Below are positions 18,109 through 26,131 of a stretch of DNA of 64,000 bases, piece by piece. Each line of letters starts with the position of its first letter. Position 1 is the first letter of the stretch. The position numbers were made by a program, and so were the translations under genes. The notes under the pieces are model-generated. The model did not search any database. It worked only from the letters and a program-made list of their open reading frames with translations, and was not told where the DNA came from. The stretch comes from Arthrobacter pullicola (GTDB lineage: Bacteria > Actinomycetota > Actinomycetes > Actinomycetales > Micrococcaceae), in assembly GCF_014836875.1 (NCBI RefSeq), contig NZ_JACSQC010000002.1, positions 388,834 to 452,833 of the forward strand, given 5' to 3'.

Positions 18109-18633
18109 ATGGCTCACATTGTTACCTTCCGCGGAAATACGCCCGTCACCGCTCCCACCGTATTCCTGGCCCCGACGGCGTCACTGATCGGCGACGTCGA
18201 ACTCGGCGAGGGCGCCAGCGCCTTCTACGGCGCCTGTGTCCGCGGCGACTCCAATTCGATCCGTGTCGGGGCGGGAACGAACCTGCAGGACAACGTGGTG
18301 CTGCACGCCGATCCGGGTTTCCCCACGACAGTGGGTGAACGGGTCAGCGTAGGGCACAACGCCGTCGTCCACGGCTGCACGGTGGAAGATGACTGCCTGA
18401 TTGGCATGAGTGCCACGATCATGAACGGGGCCGTGATCGGCGCCGGCTCGCTGGTGGCTGCCGGAGCCGTGGTCCTCGAGGGCACCCAGGTTCCGCCGCG
18501 TTCCCTCGTGGCCGGAGTTCCAGCCAAGGTCCGGCGCCCGCTCACCGATGAGGAATTCGCCTCGGTCCAGCGCAACGCCGCGCACTATCTGGAAACAGCT
18601 GCCGCCCACCGGGAAGCCATGGAGGCACACTAA
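18109..18633 (+). CDS. Gamma carbonic anhydrase family protein
   Basis: 174-residue left-handed beta-helix protein built from hexapeptide repeats (for example GDVELGEGASAFYGACVRGD), with the metal-binding His residues expected for the family in VVLHAD and VGHNAVVHGCTVED. Members are trimeric zinc or iron enzymes; many, such as YrdA and PaaY, have weak carbonic anhydrase or thioesterase activity. The C-terminal helix (EFASVQRNAAHYLE) is typical. The ATG follows a leaderless promoter box. Actual activity cannot be read from sequence. Confidence 0.9.
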   Translation: MAHIVTFRGNTPVTAPTVFLAPTASLIGDVELGEGASAFYGACVRGDSNSIRVGAGTNLQDNVVLHADPGFPTTVGERVSVGHNAVVHGCTVEDDCLIGMSATIMNGAVIGAGSLVAAGAVVLEGTQVPPRSLVAGVPAKVRRPLTDEEFASVQRNAAHYLETAAAHREAMEAH

Positions 18634-18661
18634 CCCCCGCACGACTGTTCCTAAAGAAACC

Positions 18662-18697
18662 TTGCTAAAGACTTCTTTATCAATAATGCTTTAGCAA
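18662..18697 (+). promoter_or_regulatory. Perfect 9-bp inverted repeat and probable autoregulated promoter
   Basis: TTGCTAAAG (18662-18670) and its exact complement CTTTAGCAA (18689-18697) flank an 18-base AT-rich spacer. TTGCTA is a good -35 box, and TAATGC (16-base spacing) or AATAAT could be the -10. The right arm touches the ATG of the HTH regulator gene, so binding would block transcription and initiation. This is the usual place for self-repression by ArsR-type proteins. Confidence 0.75.
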
Positions 18698-19353
18698 TGT
18701 CCCCGGAACCATCTGGCCCCTCAGCTCCACTGCCGCCCGAAGGCGTCACTTATCGTGGCCCGTCCACCGAGCAGGTCATCAGCGATCCCATCCGCATTCG
18801 TGCACTTGCCCACCCCGTCCGTTTGGAACTCCTCGACTATCTGGACGACGCAGGGCAAGCCACCGCGACGGAATGCGCAGCGGCAACCGGTGAGTCCGTC
18901 GCGAGCTGCTCCTACCATTTGCGCATGCTGGCCAAACATGGATACATCGAGCAGGCTGACCAGCAAGGGCGGGAAAAACCGTGGAAGGTGGTTTCCCGCG
19001 GCAGATCTTCCGTCATTGACCGGAATGCGCCGGGGTCCGTGCACGCTGTCTCTGCGATGGCGGGTATGTTCATCCATCGCCAGCTGGACCGCATTCAGTC
19101 GTGGCTGCAGCGTGCTCCCGAATTGCCGGTGGAAGACATTGATGTCTCTACCATTACCAGCTCACGGTTCCATGCCACCCATGAGGAGATCCGCCAGTTT
19201 CGGGAAGAGGTCTGGGAACTCGCCCGCCGTTTCGACGAACGGCGGGAGCATCCGGAGCTGCGACCGGAAGGGTCGGTGCCCGTACAGCTCTTCGCCGTGG
19301 TCAACATTGACCCGGACCAGCCGGCGCATCAAGCCAATCGGGAAGCGGGCTGA
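18697..19353 (+). CDS. ArsR-like winged-helix transcriptional regulator
   Basis: 218 residues. An N-terminal winged helix (IRALAHPVRLELLDYLDDAG, then SVASCSYHLRMLAKHGYIEQ) is of the ArsR/HTH_20 type, followed by a ~120-residue effector-like domain without recognisable metal-binding Cys. The downstream MFS exporter begins 1 base after the stop, so this is a regulator-exporter pair. A perfect inverted repeat overlaps the promoter and start codon and is the likely operator. It probably represses the exporter until a drug-like or small organic ligand binds. Confidence 0.9.
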   Translation: MSPEPSGPSAPLPPEGVTYRGPSTEQVISDPIRIRALAHPVRLELLDYLDDAGQATATECAAATGESVASCSYHLRMLAKHGYIEQADQQGREKPWKVVSRGRSSVIDRNAPGSVHAVSAMAGMFIHRQLDRIQSWLQRAPELPVEDIDVSTITSSRFHATHEEIRQFREEVWELARRFDERREHPELRPEGSVPVQLFAVVNIDPDQPAHQANREAG

Positions 19354-19354
19354 C

Positions 19355-20722
19355 ATGGCTGCCGGCAGCACGGGCTCAGAGCACCCAGCACCCGCTGCTG
19401 GCCCGACGGCGGCCAAGGCAGCCCAGGGACCGGAAGCAAAGGATGTCGGCACAAACCGCGACGCCTTGAGGGTCCCTGCCTTCCGCCGTCTCACCCTGGC
19501 CTGGGTATTCACCAACTTCGGCAACTCGGCCCTCTTCCTGACGGCGGCCATCTGGGTCAAGCAGCTCACCGGAAGTGACGCGGCAGCTGGACTTGTGTTC
19601 GTGGCCCTCGGCCTCCCGGCGCTCCTGGCACCCCTGATAGGTCAGCTTGCAGACCGGTTCAGGAGGAAGCCCCTGCTGGTCATCAACAACTTCTGTTCGG
19701 CAACCGTGGTGCTGGTTCTCCTCTGCGTCCAGACGTCCGCCCACCTCTGGCTGGTCTACCTCGTCATTTTCACCTACGCGACGTCAAACTACGTGACTAC
19801 CGCAGCCCAATCCGGCCTTTTGCGCGATATGCTCACCGACCGGCTTCTGGCACCAGCCAATGGGCTCCTGAGCAGCGTCAATCAAGGATTGAGGATTATT
19901 TCTCCGCTCATCGGGGCGGGCATGCTCACCCTCTGGGGCATGCAGGCAGTGGTACTGCTGACCAGCCTCTGCTTCATAGTGACGGCTCTGATCCTCATGA
20001 CACTGAAAGTTCACGAATCCGACCCCGGTGCGAACGCTGAAGAGAATTTTTGGCAGAGCACAACAGCCGGCCTGCGTTTCCTGGCCCACCATCAGCTCCT
20101 GGCACCAGCCATGCTCTGCCTCAGCATCGCCATCGGCGCCACCGGCATCCTGAACGTCACTATTTTCGCTACCGTAGAGCAGGGCCTTGGCATGCCACCC
20201 GAATTCCTCAGCGTGCTGGTCAGCGTCCAAGGCGCCATGGCTATCGCCGGAGGGTTCACCGCAAGCATCCTCATTCGAAAATTCGGTATCCGCACCGTCA
20301 TTATCCTCGGAGTGACGCTGCTCGCCGCCGCTGTCCTGGCTTCCGCCGTACCGTCCGTGCCTGTCGTCCTGACGGGTTCCGTCCTGACCGGACTCGGCGT
20401 CACCTGGACCGTCATTGCTTTTATCACCCTGCGGCAAACCGAAAGCCCCGCCCGCCTGCAGGGGAGAACCTCAGCCGCAACCAGCATGCTCATAAACGTT
20501 CCCCAAGTCGGAGCGAACATGATCGCTGCGGCGCTGATCAGTTCGATTGATTACCGGGCCCTCATCATCACCACGAGCGTCGTCTGTCTGGCAGGAACTC
20601 TGCCCCTCCTGCCGCGCCGCGCATCCGCGCAGACGCCTGGCACCGGAAACCACGCCATCGGACCCGGAGCCCGGGCCGCCGGTCCCGGAGACCACCCAGG
20701 CGGCGGACCCGGCCAGCACTGA
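19355..20722 (+). CDS. MFS transporter (MFS_3, drug/siderophore exporter-like)
   Basis: 455 residues with about 12 membrane helices. The loop 2-3 motif is seen as GQLADRFRRKPLLV, and the second half starts after the loop around HESDPGANAEENFW. It resembles EntS/MFS_3 exporters, which expel siderophores or drugs by proton exchange. The ATG follows the regulator stop by one base with GGAAG upstream, so the two genes are co-translated. The last 40 residues are Gly/Pro/Ala-rich and hydrophilic. Substrate unknown. Confidence 0.9.
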   Translation: MAAGSTGSEHPAPAAGPTAAKAAQGPEAKDVGTNRDALRVPAFRRLTLAWVFTNFGNSALFLTAAIWVKQLTGSDAAAGLVFVALGLPALLAPLIGQLADRFRRKPLLVINNFCSATVVLVLLCVQTSAHLWLVYLVIFTYATSNYVTTAAQSGLLRDMLTDRLLAPANGLLSSVNQGLRIISPLIGAGMLTLWGMQAVVLLTSLCFIVTALILMTLKVHESDPGANAEENFWQSTTAGLRFLAHHQLLAPAMLCLSIAIGATGILNVTIFATVEQGLGMPPEFLSVLVSVQGAMAIAGGFTASILIRKFGIRTVIILGVTLLAAAVLASAVPSVPVVLTGSVLTGLGVTWTVIAFITLRQTESPARLQGRTSAATSMLINVPQVGANMIAAALISSIDYRALIITTSVVCLAGTLPLLPRRASAQTPGTGNHAIGPGARAAGPGDHPGGGPGQH

Positions 20723-20795
20723 GTAATCCGCAGGGGCTGGGCAGCAGGTCCCGCGGACCATAAGGTAGTTCTATTGCCGAGACACTAGCTGGCCA

Positions 20796-20843
20796 AGCCA
20801 CTAATTGAGCCACTGATCAAGCCATTGATTCAGTCACTGATTG
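20796..20843 (+). repeat. 12-bp tandem repeat, four copies, before an oxidoreductase gene
   Basis: Four adjoining 12-bp units with consensus AGCCACTGATTG occupy 20796-20843 and end 13 bases before the start codon, leaving only GAGAGCCGAGGACT as ribosome site. The spacer to the upstream MFS stop is otherwise featureless. The units could be regulator sites or a slippage product in the leader. Confidence 0.85.
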
Positions 20844-20856
20844 AGAGCCGAGGACT

Positions 20857-21981
20857 ATGAGCGCCCCGCAGTACATTCACACACCGCCGTGTGTCCTTCA
20901 AGGGGCGCCCAGCCCGGTCCAGGCCACCGGCCGCATCCTGAGATGGGGTGTCGTAGCCACCGGGCACATCGCCGGCCGGGTCACCGAGGACATCGCCCGC
21001 CTCGAGGACGCTGTCCTGCAGGCCGTCAGTTCGCGCTCCCAGTCCACGGCGGTGGACTTCGCAGACCGCTTCGGGTTCGCGGCCAGCTACTACGATGACC
21101 CGGTCCGGGGGAAAGGCTACCGGCAGCTTTTCGATGATCCGGACGTCGACGTCGTCTACATTGCCTCTCCGCACGCCCAGCACTACGAGCTGACCCGGGA
21201 AGCACTCGAAGCCGGGAAACACGTGCTCTGCGAAAAGTCGATCACAATCAACGCTGCCGAGCTGACCGACCTGCTGGAGGTCGCCGCCCACAACGGAGTG
21301 TTCCTGATGGAAGCGGTCTGGACCCGGTTCCTCCCCTGCATCAACCGGCTGTGGGAAATTCTGTCCAGCGGTGAACTTGGCACCATCCACTGGGTGCAGG
21401 CCGATCTTGGTTTTCCGGCACCCTACGACCCGGCGAGCCGGTTGTGGGATCCGGCAGCCGGCGGAGGGGCGCTCCTGGATCTCACGGTCTACCCCCTGAC
21501 CCTCGCCGTCGGGGCACTGGGCTTCCCGCACAGTGTGCAGGCGACTGGGTCCTTGAACCAGGACGGTGTTGACGCCCAGAACGCCCTAACCCTGAATTAC
21601 GCTTCCGGAGCCCAGGCCCAGCTGACCTCTTCCCTGCTGTCCTCCGGCCCCCGCACGGCGACGATCTCCGGGAGCGAGGGCTGGGTCCGCACCGGGGCAC
21701 CACTGCACAACCCCGTGGAACTGCATGTCCAGCAGCATCTGGGGCAGGCACGGGTGGAACGTTTCCAGCAGGTAGGCAACGGCTACACCTACGAGCTACG
21801 GGAAGTTACCCGCTGCATTCAGGAAGGGCTGCAGGAGAGCCCCACCATGCCGTGGGCGGATTCGCTCAAGACCATGCAGCTCTTTGACGAGGTGAGGGCA
21901 CAGCTGGGCGTTCATTACCCCAACGACGACGCCCTCCCGTCTGCGCTGCACACTCTGAGCAAGCTCCCCGGCTCCGCTTAG
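20857..21981 (+). CDS. Gfo/Idh/MocA family oxidoreductase
   Basis: NAD(P)-dependent sugar or inositol dehydrogenase-like protein, 374 residues. A Rossmann domain starts after a 30-residue leader at RWGVVATGHIAGRVTEDI; CEKSITINAAEL matches the EKP-type motif, with Ser replacing Pro (EKS instead of EKP). The C-terminal domain carries the DPAAGGGALLDLTVYPL segment expected around the active-site His/Asp, but the usual His is replaced by Val-Tyr. A family member is certain; the substrate is not. It has its own leader with a 12-bp tandem repeat. Confidence 0.88.
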   Translation: MSAPQYIHTPPCVLQGAPSPVQATGRILRWGVVATGHIAGRVTEDIARLEDAVLQAVSSRSQSTAVDFADRFGFAASYYDDPVRGKGYRQLFDDPDVDVVYIASPHAQHYELTREALEAGKHVLCEKSITINAAELTDLLEVAAHNGVFLMEAVWTRFLPCINRLWEILSSGELGTIHWVQADLGFPAPYDPASRLWDPAAGGGALLDLTVYPLTLAVGALGFPHSVQATGSLNQDGVDAQNALTLNYASGAQAQLTSSLLSSGPRTATISGSEGWVRTGAPLHNPVELHVQQHLGQARVERFQQVGNGYTYELREVTRCIQEGLQESPTMPWADSLKTMQLFDEVRAQLGVHYPNDDALPSALHTLSKLPGSA

Positions 21982-22022
21982 TTTCGCCGTGGCAGGGGGT
22001 CTGGCTTCCTTACTGGTGGTTG

Positions 22023-22217
22023 TCAGCCGACCAGGCCGCCAAGACCGCCGGAGAACTTACCGATCAAATCCTGCGGGTTGATTCCGAATTTGCTCAGGAG
22101 GCCCGAGTCCCTGTCCGTGTCCACCTGGTCCGGCAATTCGGATTCAGCCTGGCTAGCCTGGTCATTACTGCCCTTGCTCTTCAAGAAGTCGATAATCTGC
22201 TGCTTTCCGATCTGCAT
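22023..22217 (-). CDS. Small protein of unknown function (64 aa)
   Basis: A 64-residue hydrophilic protein starting MQIGKQQIIDFLKSKG and ending in a Gly-rich LIGKFSGGLGGLVG tail. The middle is rich in Asp, Gln and Ser. AAGGAG lies 6 bases before the chosen ATG, which supports translation; the longer reading frame to 22295 adds a non-conserved basic segment. I know no function. The Ile/Leu-rich first helix and Gly-rich end suggest a small self-assembling or membrane-touching protein. Confidence 0.65.
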   Translation of the reverse strand: MQIGKQQIIDFLKSKGSNDQASQAESELPDQVDTDRDSGLLSKFGINPQDLIGKFSGGLGGLVG

Positions 22218-22387
22218 CTCCAGCTCCTTACAGTGATGTGGCGCCAGGCCTCGAGGGGCCATGCCTCTGCTCCCCTTCCACGAGGGTAAGCACACGCACC
22301 TGCCGCAGAACAGCCCCCGGACAAATCAAGCCAGGCCCAGCGGCGGGCAGGCTATACAACTTCCAGAAGCCGTGGTTACCTTCATCC

Positions 22388-23857
22388 ATGGGCGCAGAAG
22401 TCTCCTCCAAGTCCTTCAGCCGCGAACAGCGGACCCGTTACCGTGCCCGGCTGCTGGAGAACCTGGATAGATTCGCAGGGTTCCTGGGGACCGCGGATTT
22501 CGCTGACTCCGCCACCATCGGCGTCGAGCTTGAACTCAACCTGACCAACGATGACTTCACCCCTGCCCTGCGCAATGCCTCTGTCCTGGAACAAATCGCC
22601 GATCCGGCGTTCCAGACAGAGATGGGTGCCTTCAATATCGAGATGAACCATCCAGCGCTCTCTATCCGGGGCGCGGGCCTGAAGGAGCTGGAGGAGAGTC
22701 TTCGGCGCCAGCTGAACCGGGCGGACGAACTGGCGGCGAAGGCCGAGGCAAACATCCTGATGGTAGGCATTCTTCCAACCCTCACCCCCTCCGTCCTCGA
22801 CGGAGACGCCTGGATCAGTTCCGGGGCCCGGTATGCAGCCCTGAACACTTCAGTCCTTCAGGCCCGCGGGGAGGATGTCCATCTGTCCCTCACCGGTGTG
22901 GAAACGCTGTCCCTGTACGCCGCCAACATCGCTCCGGAAGCTGCCTGCACATCGCTGCAGCTTCACCTGGAAGTCAGTCCTGCCGATTTCGCACCGGCGT
23001 GGAACGCTGCCCAGCTGATCGCCGGCCCGCAGGTGGCGCTCGCCGCCAATTCCCCCGTCTTTATGGAGCGCGTCCTGTGGCAGGAAACGCGCATTGAACT
23101 GTTCAAACAGGCCATCGACACCCGGCCACCGGAAATGCGGAATCAAGGCGTCAGGCCAAGGGTCTGGTTCGGTGAGCGGTGGATTACTTCCATGTTCGAC
23201 CTTTTCGAGGAAAACGTACGCTATTTCCCGGCCCTGCTCCCCGAGGTTTCCGCAACGGGTTCCGGGTCCACTTCATCCGGCGCCCCGCTGCTGCCGGAAC
23301 TTCGCCTGCACAACGGCACTGTCTACCGCTGGAACCGGCCCATCTATGATCCCGGCACCGACACACCCAACCTGCGGCTGGAAAACCGTGCCTTGCCTGC
23401 CGGGCCCACGGTCCTGGATGTCACCGCCAACGCCGCGTTCTTCTATGGTCTCCTCCACACCCTGCGGACGGCCGACCGCCCGTTGTGGACCAGGATGTCG
23501 TTCAAGACGGCGACCGACAACTTCCTGGCGTGTTCCCGCCTGGGACTGGATGCCGCGGTCTACTGGCCGGGTATTGGTGATATTCCCGTGGCGGAACTTG
23601 TTGTGCGGCATCTGGTGCCGATGGCCGCGGACGGGCTGCGGGAACTCGGTGTGGACGATGCCTGCATCGCCCGCTACCTCGGCGTCATCGGGGAACGGGC
23701 GCGCAGCGAGCAGAACGGTGCCTCCTGGCAGATCGCGGTACTGGGGAAGCTTGAGGCCGCAGGCTATGGCCGGGCAGCGGCCCTGTCGGAGATGACCAGG
23801 CGGTACTGGCACCACATGCACAGCAACGAACCGGTGCATTTGTGGCCGCTGGACTAG
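22388..23857 (+). CDS. Glutamate-cysteine ligase family protein (GCS2-like)
   Basis: 489 residues of the carboxylate-amine ligase fold that joins glutamate to an amine using ATP. The ATP/Mg motif IGVELELNLTND lies near residue 45 and TEMGAFNIEMN near 85, both with the paired Glu residues of the GCS2 group. Actinobacteria make mycothiol rather than glutathione, so the real substrate is probably another amine or amino acid. The ATG is preceded by TACCTT at 5-base distance, suggesting a leaderless start, though spacing is slightly short. Confidence 0.85.
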   Translation: MGAEVSSKSFSREQRTRYRARLLENLDRFAGFLGTADFADSATIGVELELNLTNDDFTPALRNASVLEQIADPAFQTEMGAFNIEMNHPALSIRGAGLKELEESLRRQLNRADELAAKAEANILMVGILPTLTPSVLDGDAWISSGARYAALNTSVLQARGEDVHLSLTGVETLSLYAANIAPEAACTSLQLHLEVSPADFAPAWNAAQLIAGPQVALAANSPVFMERVLWQETRIELFKQAIDTRPPEMRNQGVRPRVWFGERWITSMFDLFEENVRYFPALLPEVSATGSGSTSSGAPLLPELRLHNGTVYRWNRPIYDPGTDTPNLRLENRALPAGPTVLDVTANAAFFYGLLHTLRTADRPLWTRMSFKTATDNFLACSRLGLDAAVYWPGIGDIPVAELVVRHLVPMAADGLRELGVDDACIARYLGVIGERARSEQNGASWQIAVLGKLEAAGYGRAAALSEMTRRYWHHMHSNEPVHLWPLD

Positions 23858-23935
23858 GCAGGGGCGCACGGGCTAGGCAGGGGCACGGCCGGTGGCGAAC
23901 ACTGGAAACAGCCAGCTGGAGTTTCGATGTGATCA

Positions 23936-23962
23936 CTGGCACTCTCCCCATGAGAGTGCTAA
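23936..23962 (+). promoter_or_regulatory. CIRCE operator (HrcA site) of hsp20
   Basis: CTGGCACTC, 9 bases, GAGTGCTAA. The right arm matches the CIRCE consensus 9/9 and the left arm 7/9, with the canonical 9-base spacer. HrcA binding here would repress hsp20 at normal temperature. HrcA itself is not encoded in the window. Confidence 0.88.
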
Positions 23963-23974
23963 TCTAATTCCATT

Positions 23975-23995
23975 CTTGAGCGTAGTTGGCTCAAG
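23975..23995 (+). promoter_or_regulatory. HAIR operator (HspR site) of hsp20
   Basis: CTTGAGC, 7 bases, GCTCAAG: a perfect palindrome matching the HAIR consensus (CTTGAGT-N7-ACTCAAG) at 6 of 7 positions per arm, with the canonical spacer. HspR with DnaK as co-repressor would bind it. It lies 12 bases after the CIRCE element. Confidence 0.88.
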
Positions 23996-24094
23996 TTGTC
24001 GACCCTTCGTTTTTTCATTTCTGGTTGTTCTATTTCTATCAGTGACGAACACAACCGCCCGCCCCGGCGGGACGGTGAAAAGGAGTTGATGAGA

Positions 24095-24640
24095 ATGGCG
24101 ATGAAATTCGATCCCTTCCGTGAGTTGGACCGTGTGGCAGGCGCTCTGCTGGATCCCCGGCAGCGGCTGCGGCTGATGCCGATTGACCTTTACCGCGAGG
24201 GTGACCACTACATCATGAACGCGGACCTGCCGGGCATCGATCCTGGTTCTGTCGATGTTGACGTTGACGGCCAGCTCCTGACGATCCGTGCTGAGCGCAC
24301 TATCCAGGCTCCTGAAGGCGCCACGTGGCTGACCCGGGAGCGTGAGTCCGGCAGCTTCCTGCGGCAGCTGAACCTTGGTCAGGGCATTGATATCGACGGT
24401 ATTTCCGCGAAGTACGAAAACGGTGTGCTGAGCGTCTTCATCCCCGTCAGTGAGCGGGCCAAGCCGCGGAAGATCCAGGTCTCGGCCTCTTCCCAGGACA
24501 GCGGAAACATCATCCAGGGCCAGTCCACGTCGGCCCCGGTCAGTTCCTCATCGGGGACCGGTGCTTCCGGCAGCTCCGGTTCCGGAACCGGTTCTTCCGG
24601 CTCCGCCCAGCAGGGTTATTCGGACGGCGCAGGCATCTAA
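24095..24640 (+). CDS. Small heat-shock protein, Hsp20 family
   Basis: ATP-independent chaperone that holds unfolding proteins; 181 residues. The alpha-crystallin domain spans about 28-120, with ADLPGIDPGSVDVDVDG and the closing YENGVLSVFIP motif. A Ser/Gly-rich tail of about 45 residues follows, longer than in most bacterial Hsp20s. Three in-frame ATGs lie within 13 bases; the one at 24095 is best spaced (9 bases) from AAGGAG. The 5' region holds both a CIRCE and a HAIR element, so control by HrcA and HspR is likely. Confidence 0.95.
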   Translation: MAMKFDPFRELDRVAGALLDPRQRLRLMPIDLYREGDHYIMNADLPGIDPGSVDVDVDGQLLTIRAERTIQAPEGATWLTRERESGSFLRQLNLGQGIDIDGISAKYENGVLSVFIPVSERAKPRKIQVSASSQDSGNIIQGQSTSAPVSSSSGTGASGSSGSGTGSSGSAQQGYSDGAGI

Positions 24641-24678
24641 TTGGCTGGGGATTTTTGACGCCCGAAAGAGCCCGAAAC

Positions 24679-24720
24679 AACAGGCAGCCCCGGTCCAGTC
24701 GGACCGGGGCTGCCTGTTTG
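24679..24720. terminator. Bidirectional terminator between hsp20 and icd
   Basis: An 18-bp perfect stem (24679-24696 with 24701-24718), a 4-base loop and TTGTTT after it on the plus strand, with the complementary A-rich run on the other side. It serves two converging genes. Confidence 0.92.
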
Positions 24721-24741
24721 TTTAGTACGTGATACCGGGTT

Positions 24742-25962
24742 CTAGCCCAGGCGCACCTTGAGGTTCTCATCCAGTGCGGCGAGGAACTCTTCGGTGGTCA
24801 GGTAGGACTGCTCGGGACCGACCAGCATTGCCAGGTCCTTGGTCATCTTGCCGGATTCGACCGTCTTGATGACAACGTCTTCAAGGGTTTCGGCGAAGTT
24901 GATGACCTCGGGGGTGTTGTCCAGCTTGCCGCGGTGCATCAGGCCACGGGTCCACGCGAAGATCGAAGCGATCGGGTTCGTGGAGGTGGGCTTGCCCTGC
25001 TGGTGCTGGCGGTAGTGACGGGTCACGGTGCCGTGCGCAGCTTCAGCCTCGACGGTCTTGCCATCCGGGGTCATCAGCACGGAGGTCATCAGGCCAAGCG
25101 AGCCGAAGCCCTGCGCAACGGTGTCGGACTGGACGTCGCCGTCGTAGTTCTTGCAGGCCCAGACGTAGCCGCCTTCCCACTTCATCGCGGAGGCAACCAT
25201 GTCATCGATCAGGCGGTGCTCGTAGGTGAGGCCGGCTGCTTCGAACTGGTCCTTGAACTCGGCATCGAAGACTTCCTGGAACAGGTCCTTGAACTGGCCG
25301 TCGTAGGCCTTCAGGATCGTGTTCTTGGTGGAGAGGTACACCGGGTAGTTGCGCTGCAGGCCGTACGCGAAGGATGCCCGGGCGAAGTCCTTGATAGACT
25401 CGTTGAAGTTGTACATGCCCATGGCCACACCGCCCTCTTCGGGGTAGGTGACAACCTGGGTCTTGATCTCTTCGCCGCCGTCAGCCGGGGTGAAGGTCAG
25501 GGTCAGGGTGCCGGCACCGGGAACCTTGAAGTTGGTGGCCTTGTACTGGTCGCCGTGGGCGTGGCGGCCAATGATGATCGGCTTGTTCCAGCCCGGCACC
25601 AGGCGCGGGATGTTGGAGATGATGATCGGTTCGCGGAAAACGACGCCGCCGAGGATGTTGCGGATGGTCCCGTTCGGGGAAACCCACATCTTCTTCAGGC
25701 CGAATTCTTCAACGCGCGCCTCATCCGGAGTAATGGTGGCGCACTTGACGCCCACACCGTGTTCCTTGATGGCATTGGCGGCGTCGATGGTGACCTGGTC
25801 ATCCGTGGCGTCACGGTTCTGGATCGACAGATCGTAGTACTTGAGGTCAACGTCGAGGTACGGGTTGATCAGGCGGTCCTTGATGAACTGCCAGATGATC
25901 CGTGTCATCTCGTCGCCGTCGAGCTCTACGACAGAGCCCACAACCTTGATTTTGTCAGCCAC
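24742..25962 (-). CDS. icd: Isocitrate dehydrogenase (NADP-dependent, dimeric type)
   Basis: Oxidatively decarboxylates isocitrate to 2-oxoglutarate in the TCA cycle. It has 406 residues, the eukaryote-like subfamily II length rather than the 740-residue monomeric enzyme found in some actinobacteria. [17 protein letters not shown] includes the isocitrate-binding Ser/Thr-Asn-Arg region, and [12 protein letters not shown] is typical of this subfamily. The GTG start at 25962 follows AAGGAG by 5 bases and gives VADKIKVV; longer frames add unconserved sequence. It converges on hsp20. Confidence 0.96.
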   Translation of the reverse strand: MADKIKVVGSVVELDGDEMTRIIWQFIKDRLINPYLDVDLKYYDLSIQNRDATDDQVTIDAANAIKEHGVGVKCATITPDEARVEEFGLKKMWVSPNGTIRNILGGVVFREPIIISNIPRLVPGWNKPIIIGRHAHGDQYKATNFKVPGAGTLTLTFTPADGGEEIKTQVVTYPEEGGVAMGMYNFNESIKDFARASFAYGLQRNYPVYLSTKNTILKAYDGQFKDLFQEVFDAEFKDQFEAAGLTYEHRLIDDMVASAMKWEGGYVWACKNYDGDVQSDTVAQGFGSLGLMTSVLMTPDGKTVEAEAAHGTVTRHYRQHQQGKPTSTNPIASIFAWTRGLMHRGKLDNTPEVINFAETLEDVVIKTVESGKMTKDLAMLVGPEQSYLTTEEFLAALDENLKVRLG

Positions 25963-26078
25963 ACGGTCTCCTTGTGGAATGGGGGTCCGGACATGGCTTT
26001 TGACATGCGGGGACCCGGCTTTTTGGGTCTGATTTCTGTGTCCAACTATGCCACAGCGCCCCTTGGGGCCCATAAACA

Positions 26079-26108
26079 GCGGGGCGCGCGCGGTAACACG
26101 CGCCCCGC
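26079..26108 (-). terminator. Terminator downstream of purH
   Basis: A perfect 10-bp stem GCGGGGCGCG/CGCGCCCCGC with a 10-base loop, 24 bases after the purH stop on the minus strand, followed in that direction by TGTTTATGG. Likely ends the purH transcript before icd. Confidence 0.8.
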
Positions 26109-26131
26109 GCTCCGGCATGGCCGGAAGGGGT

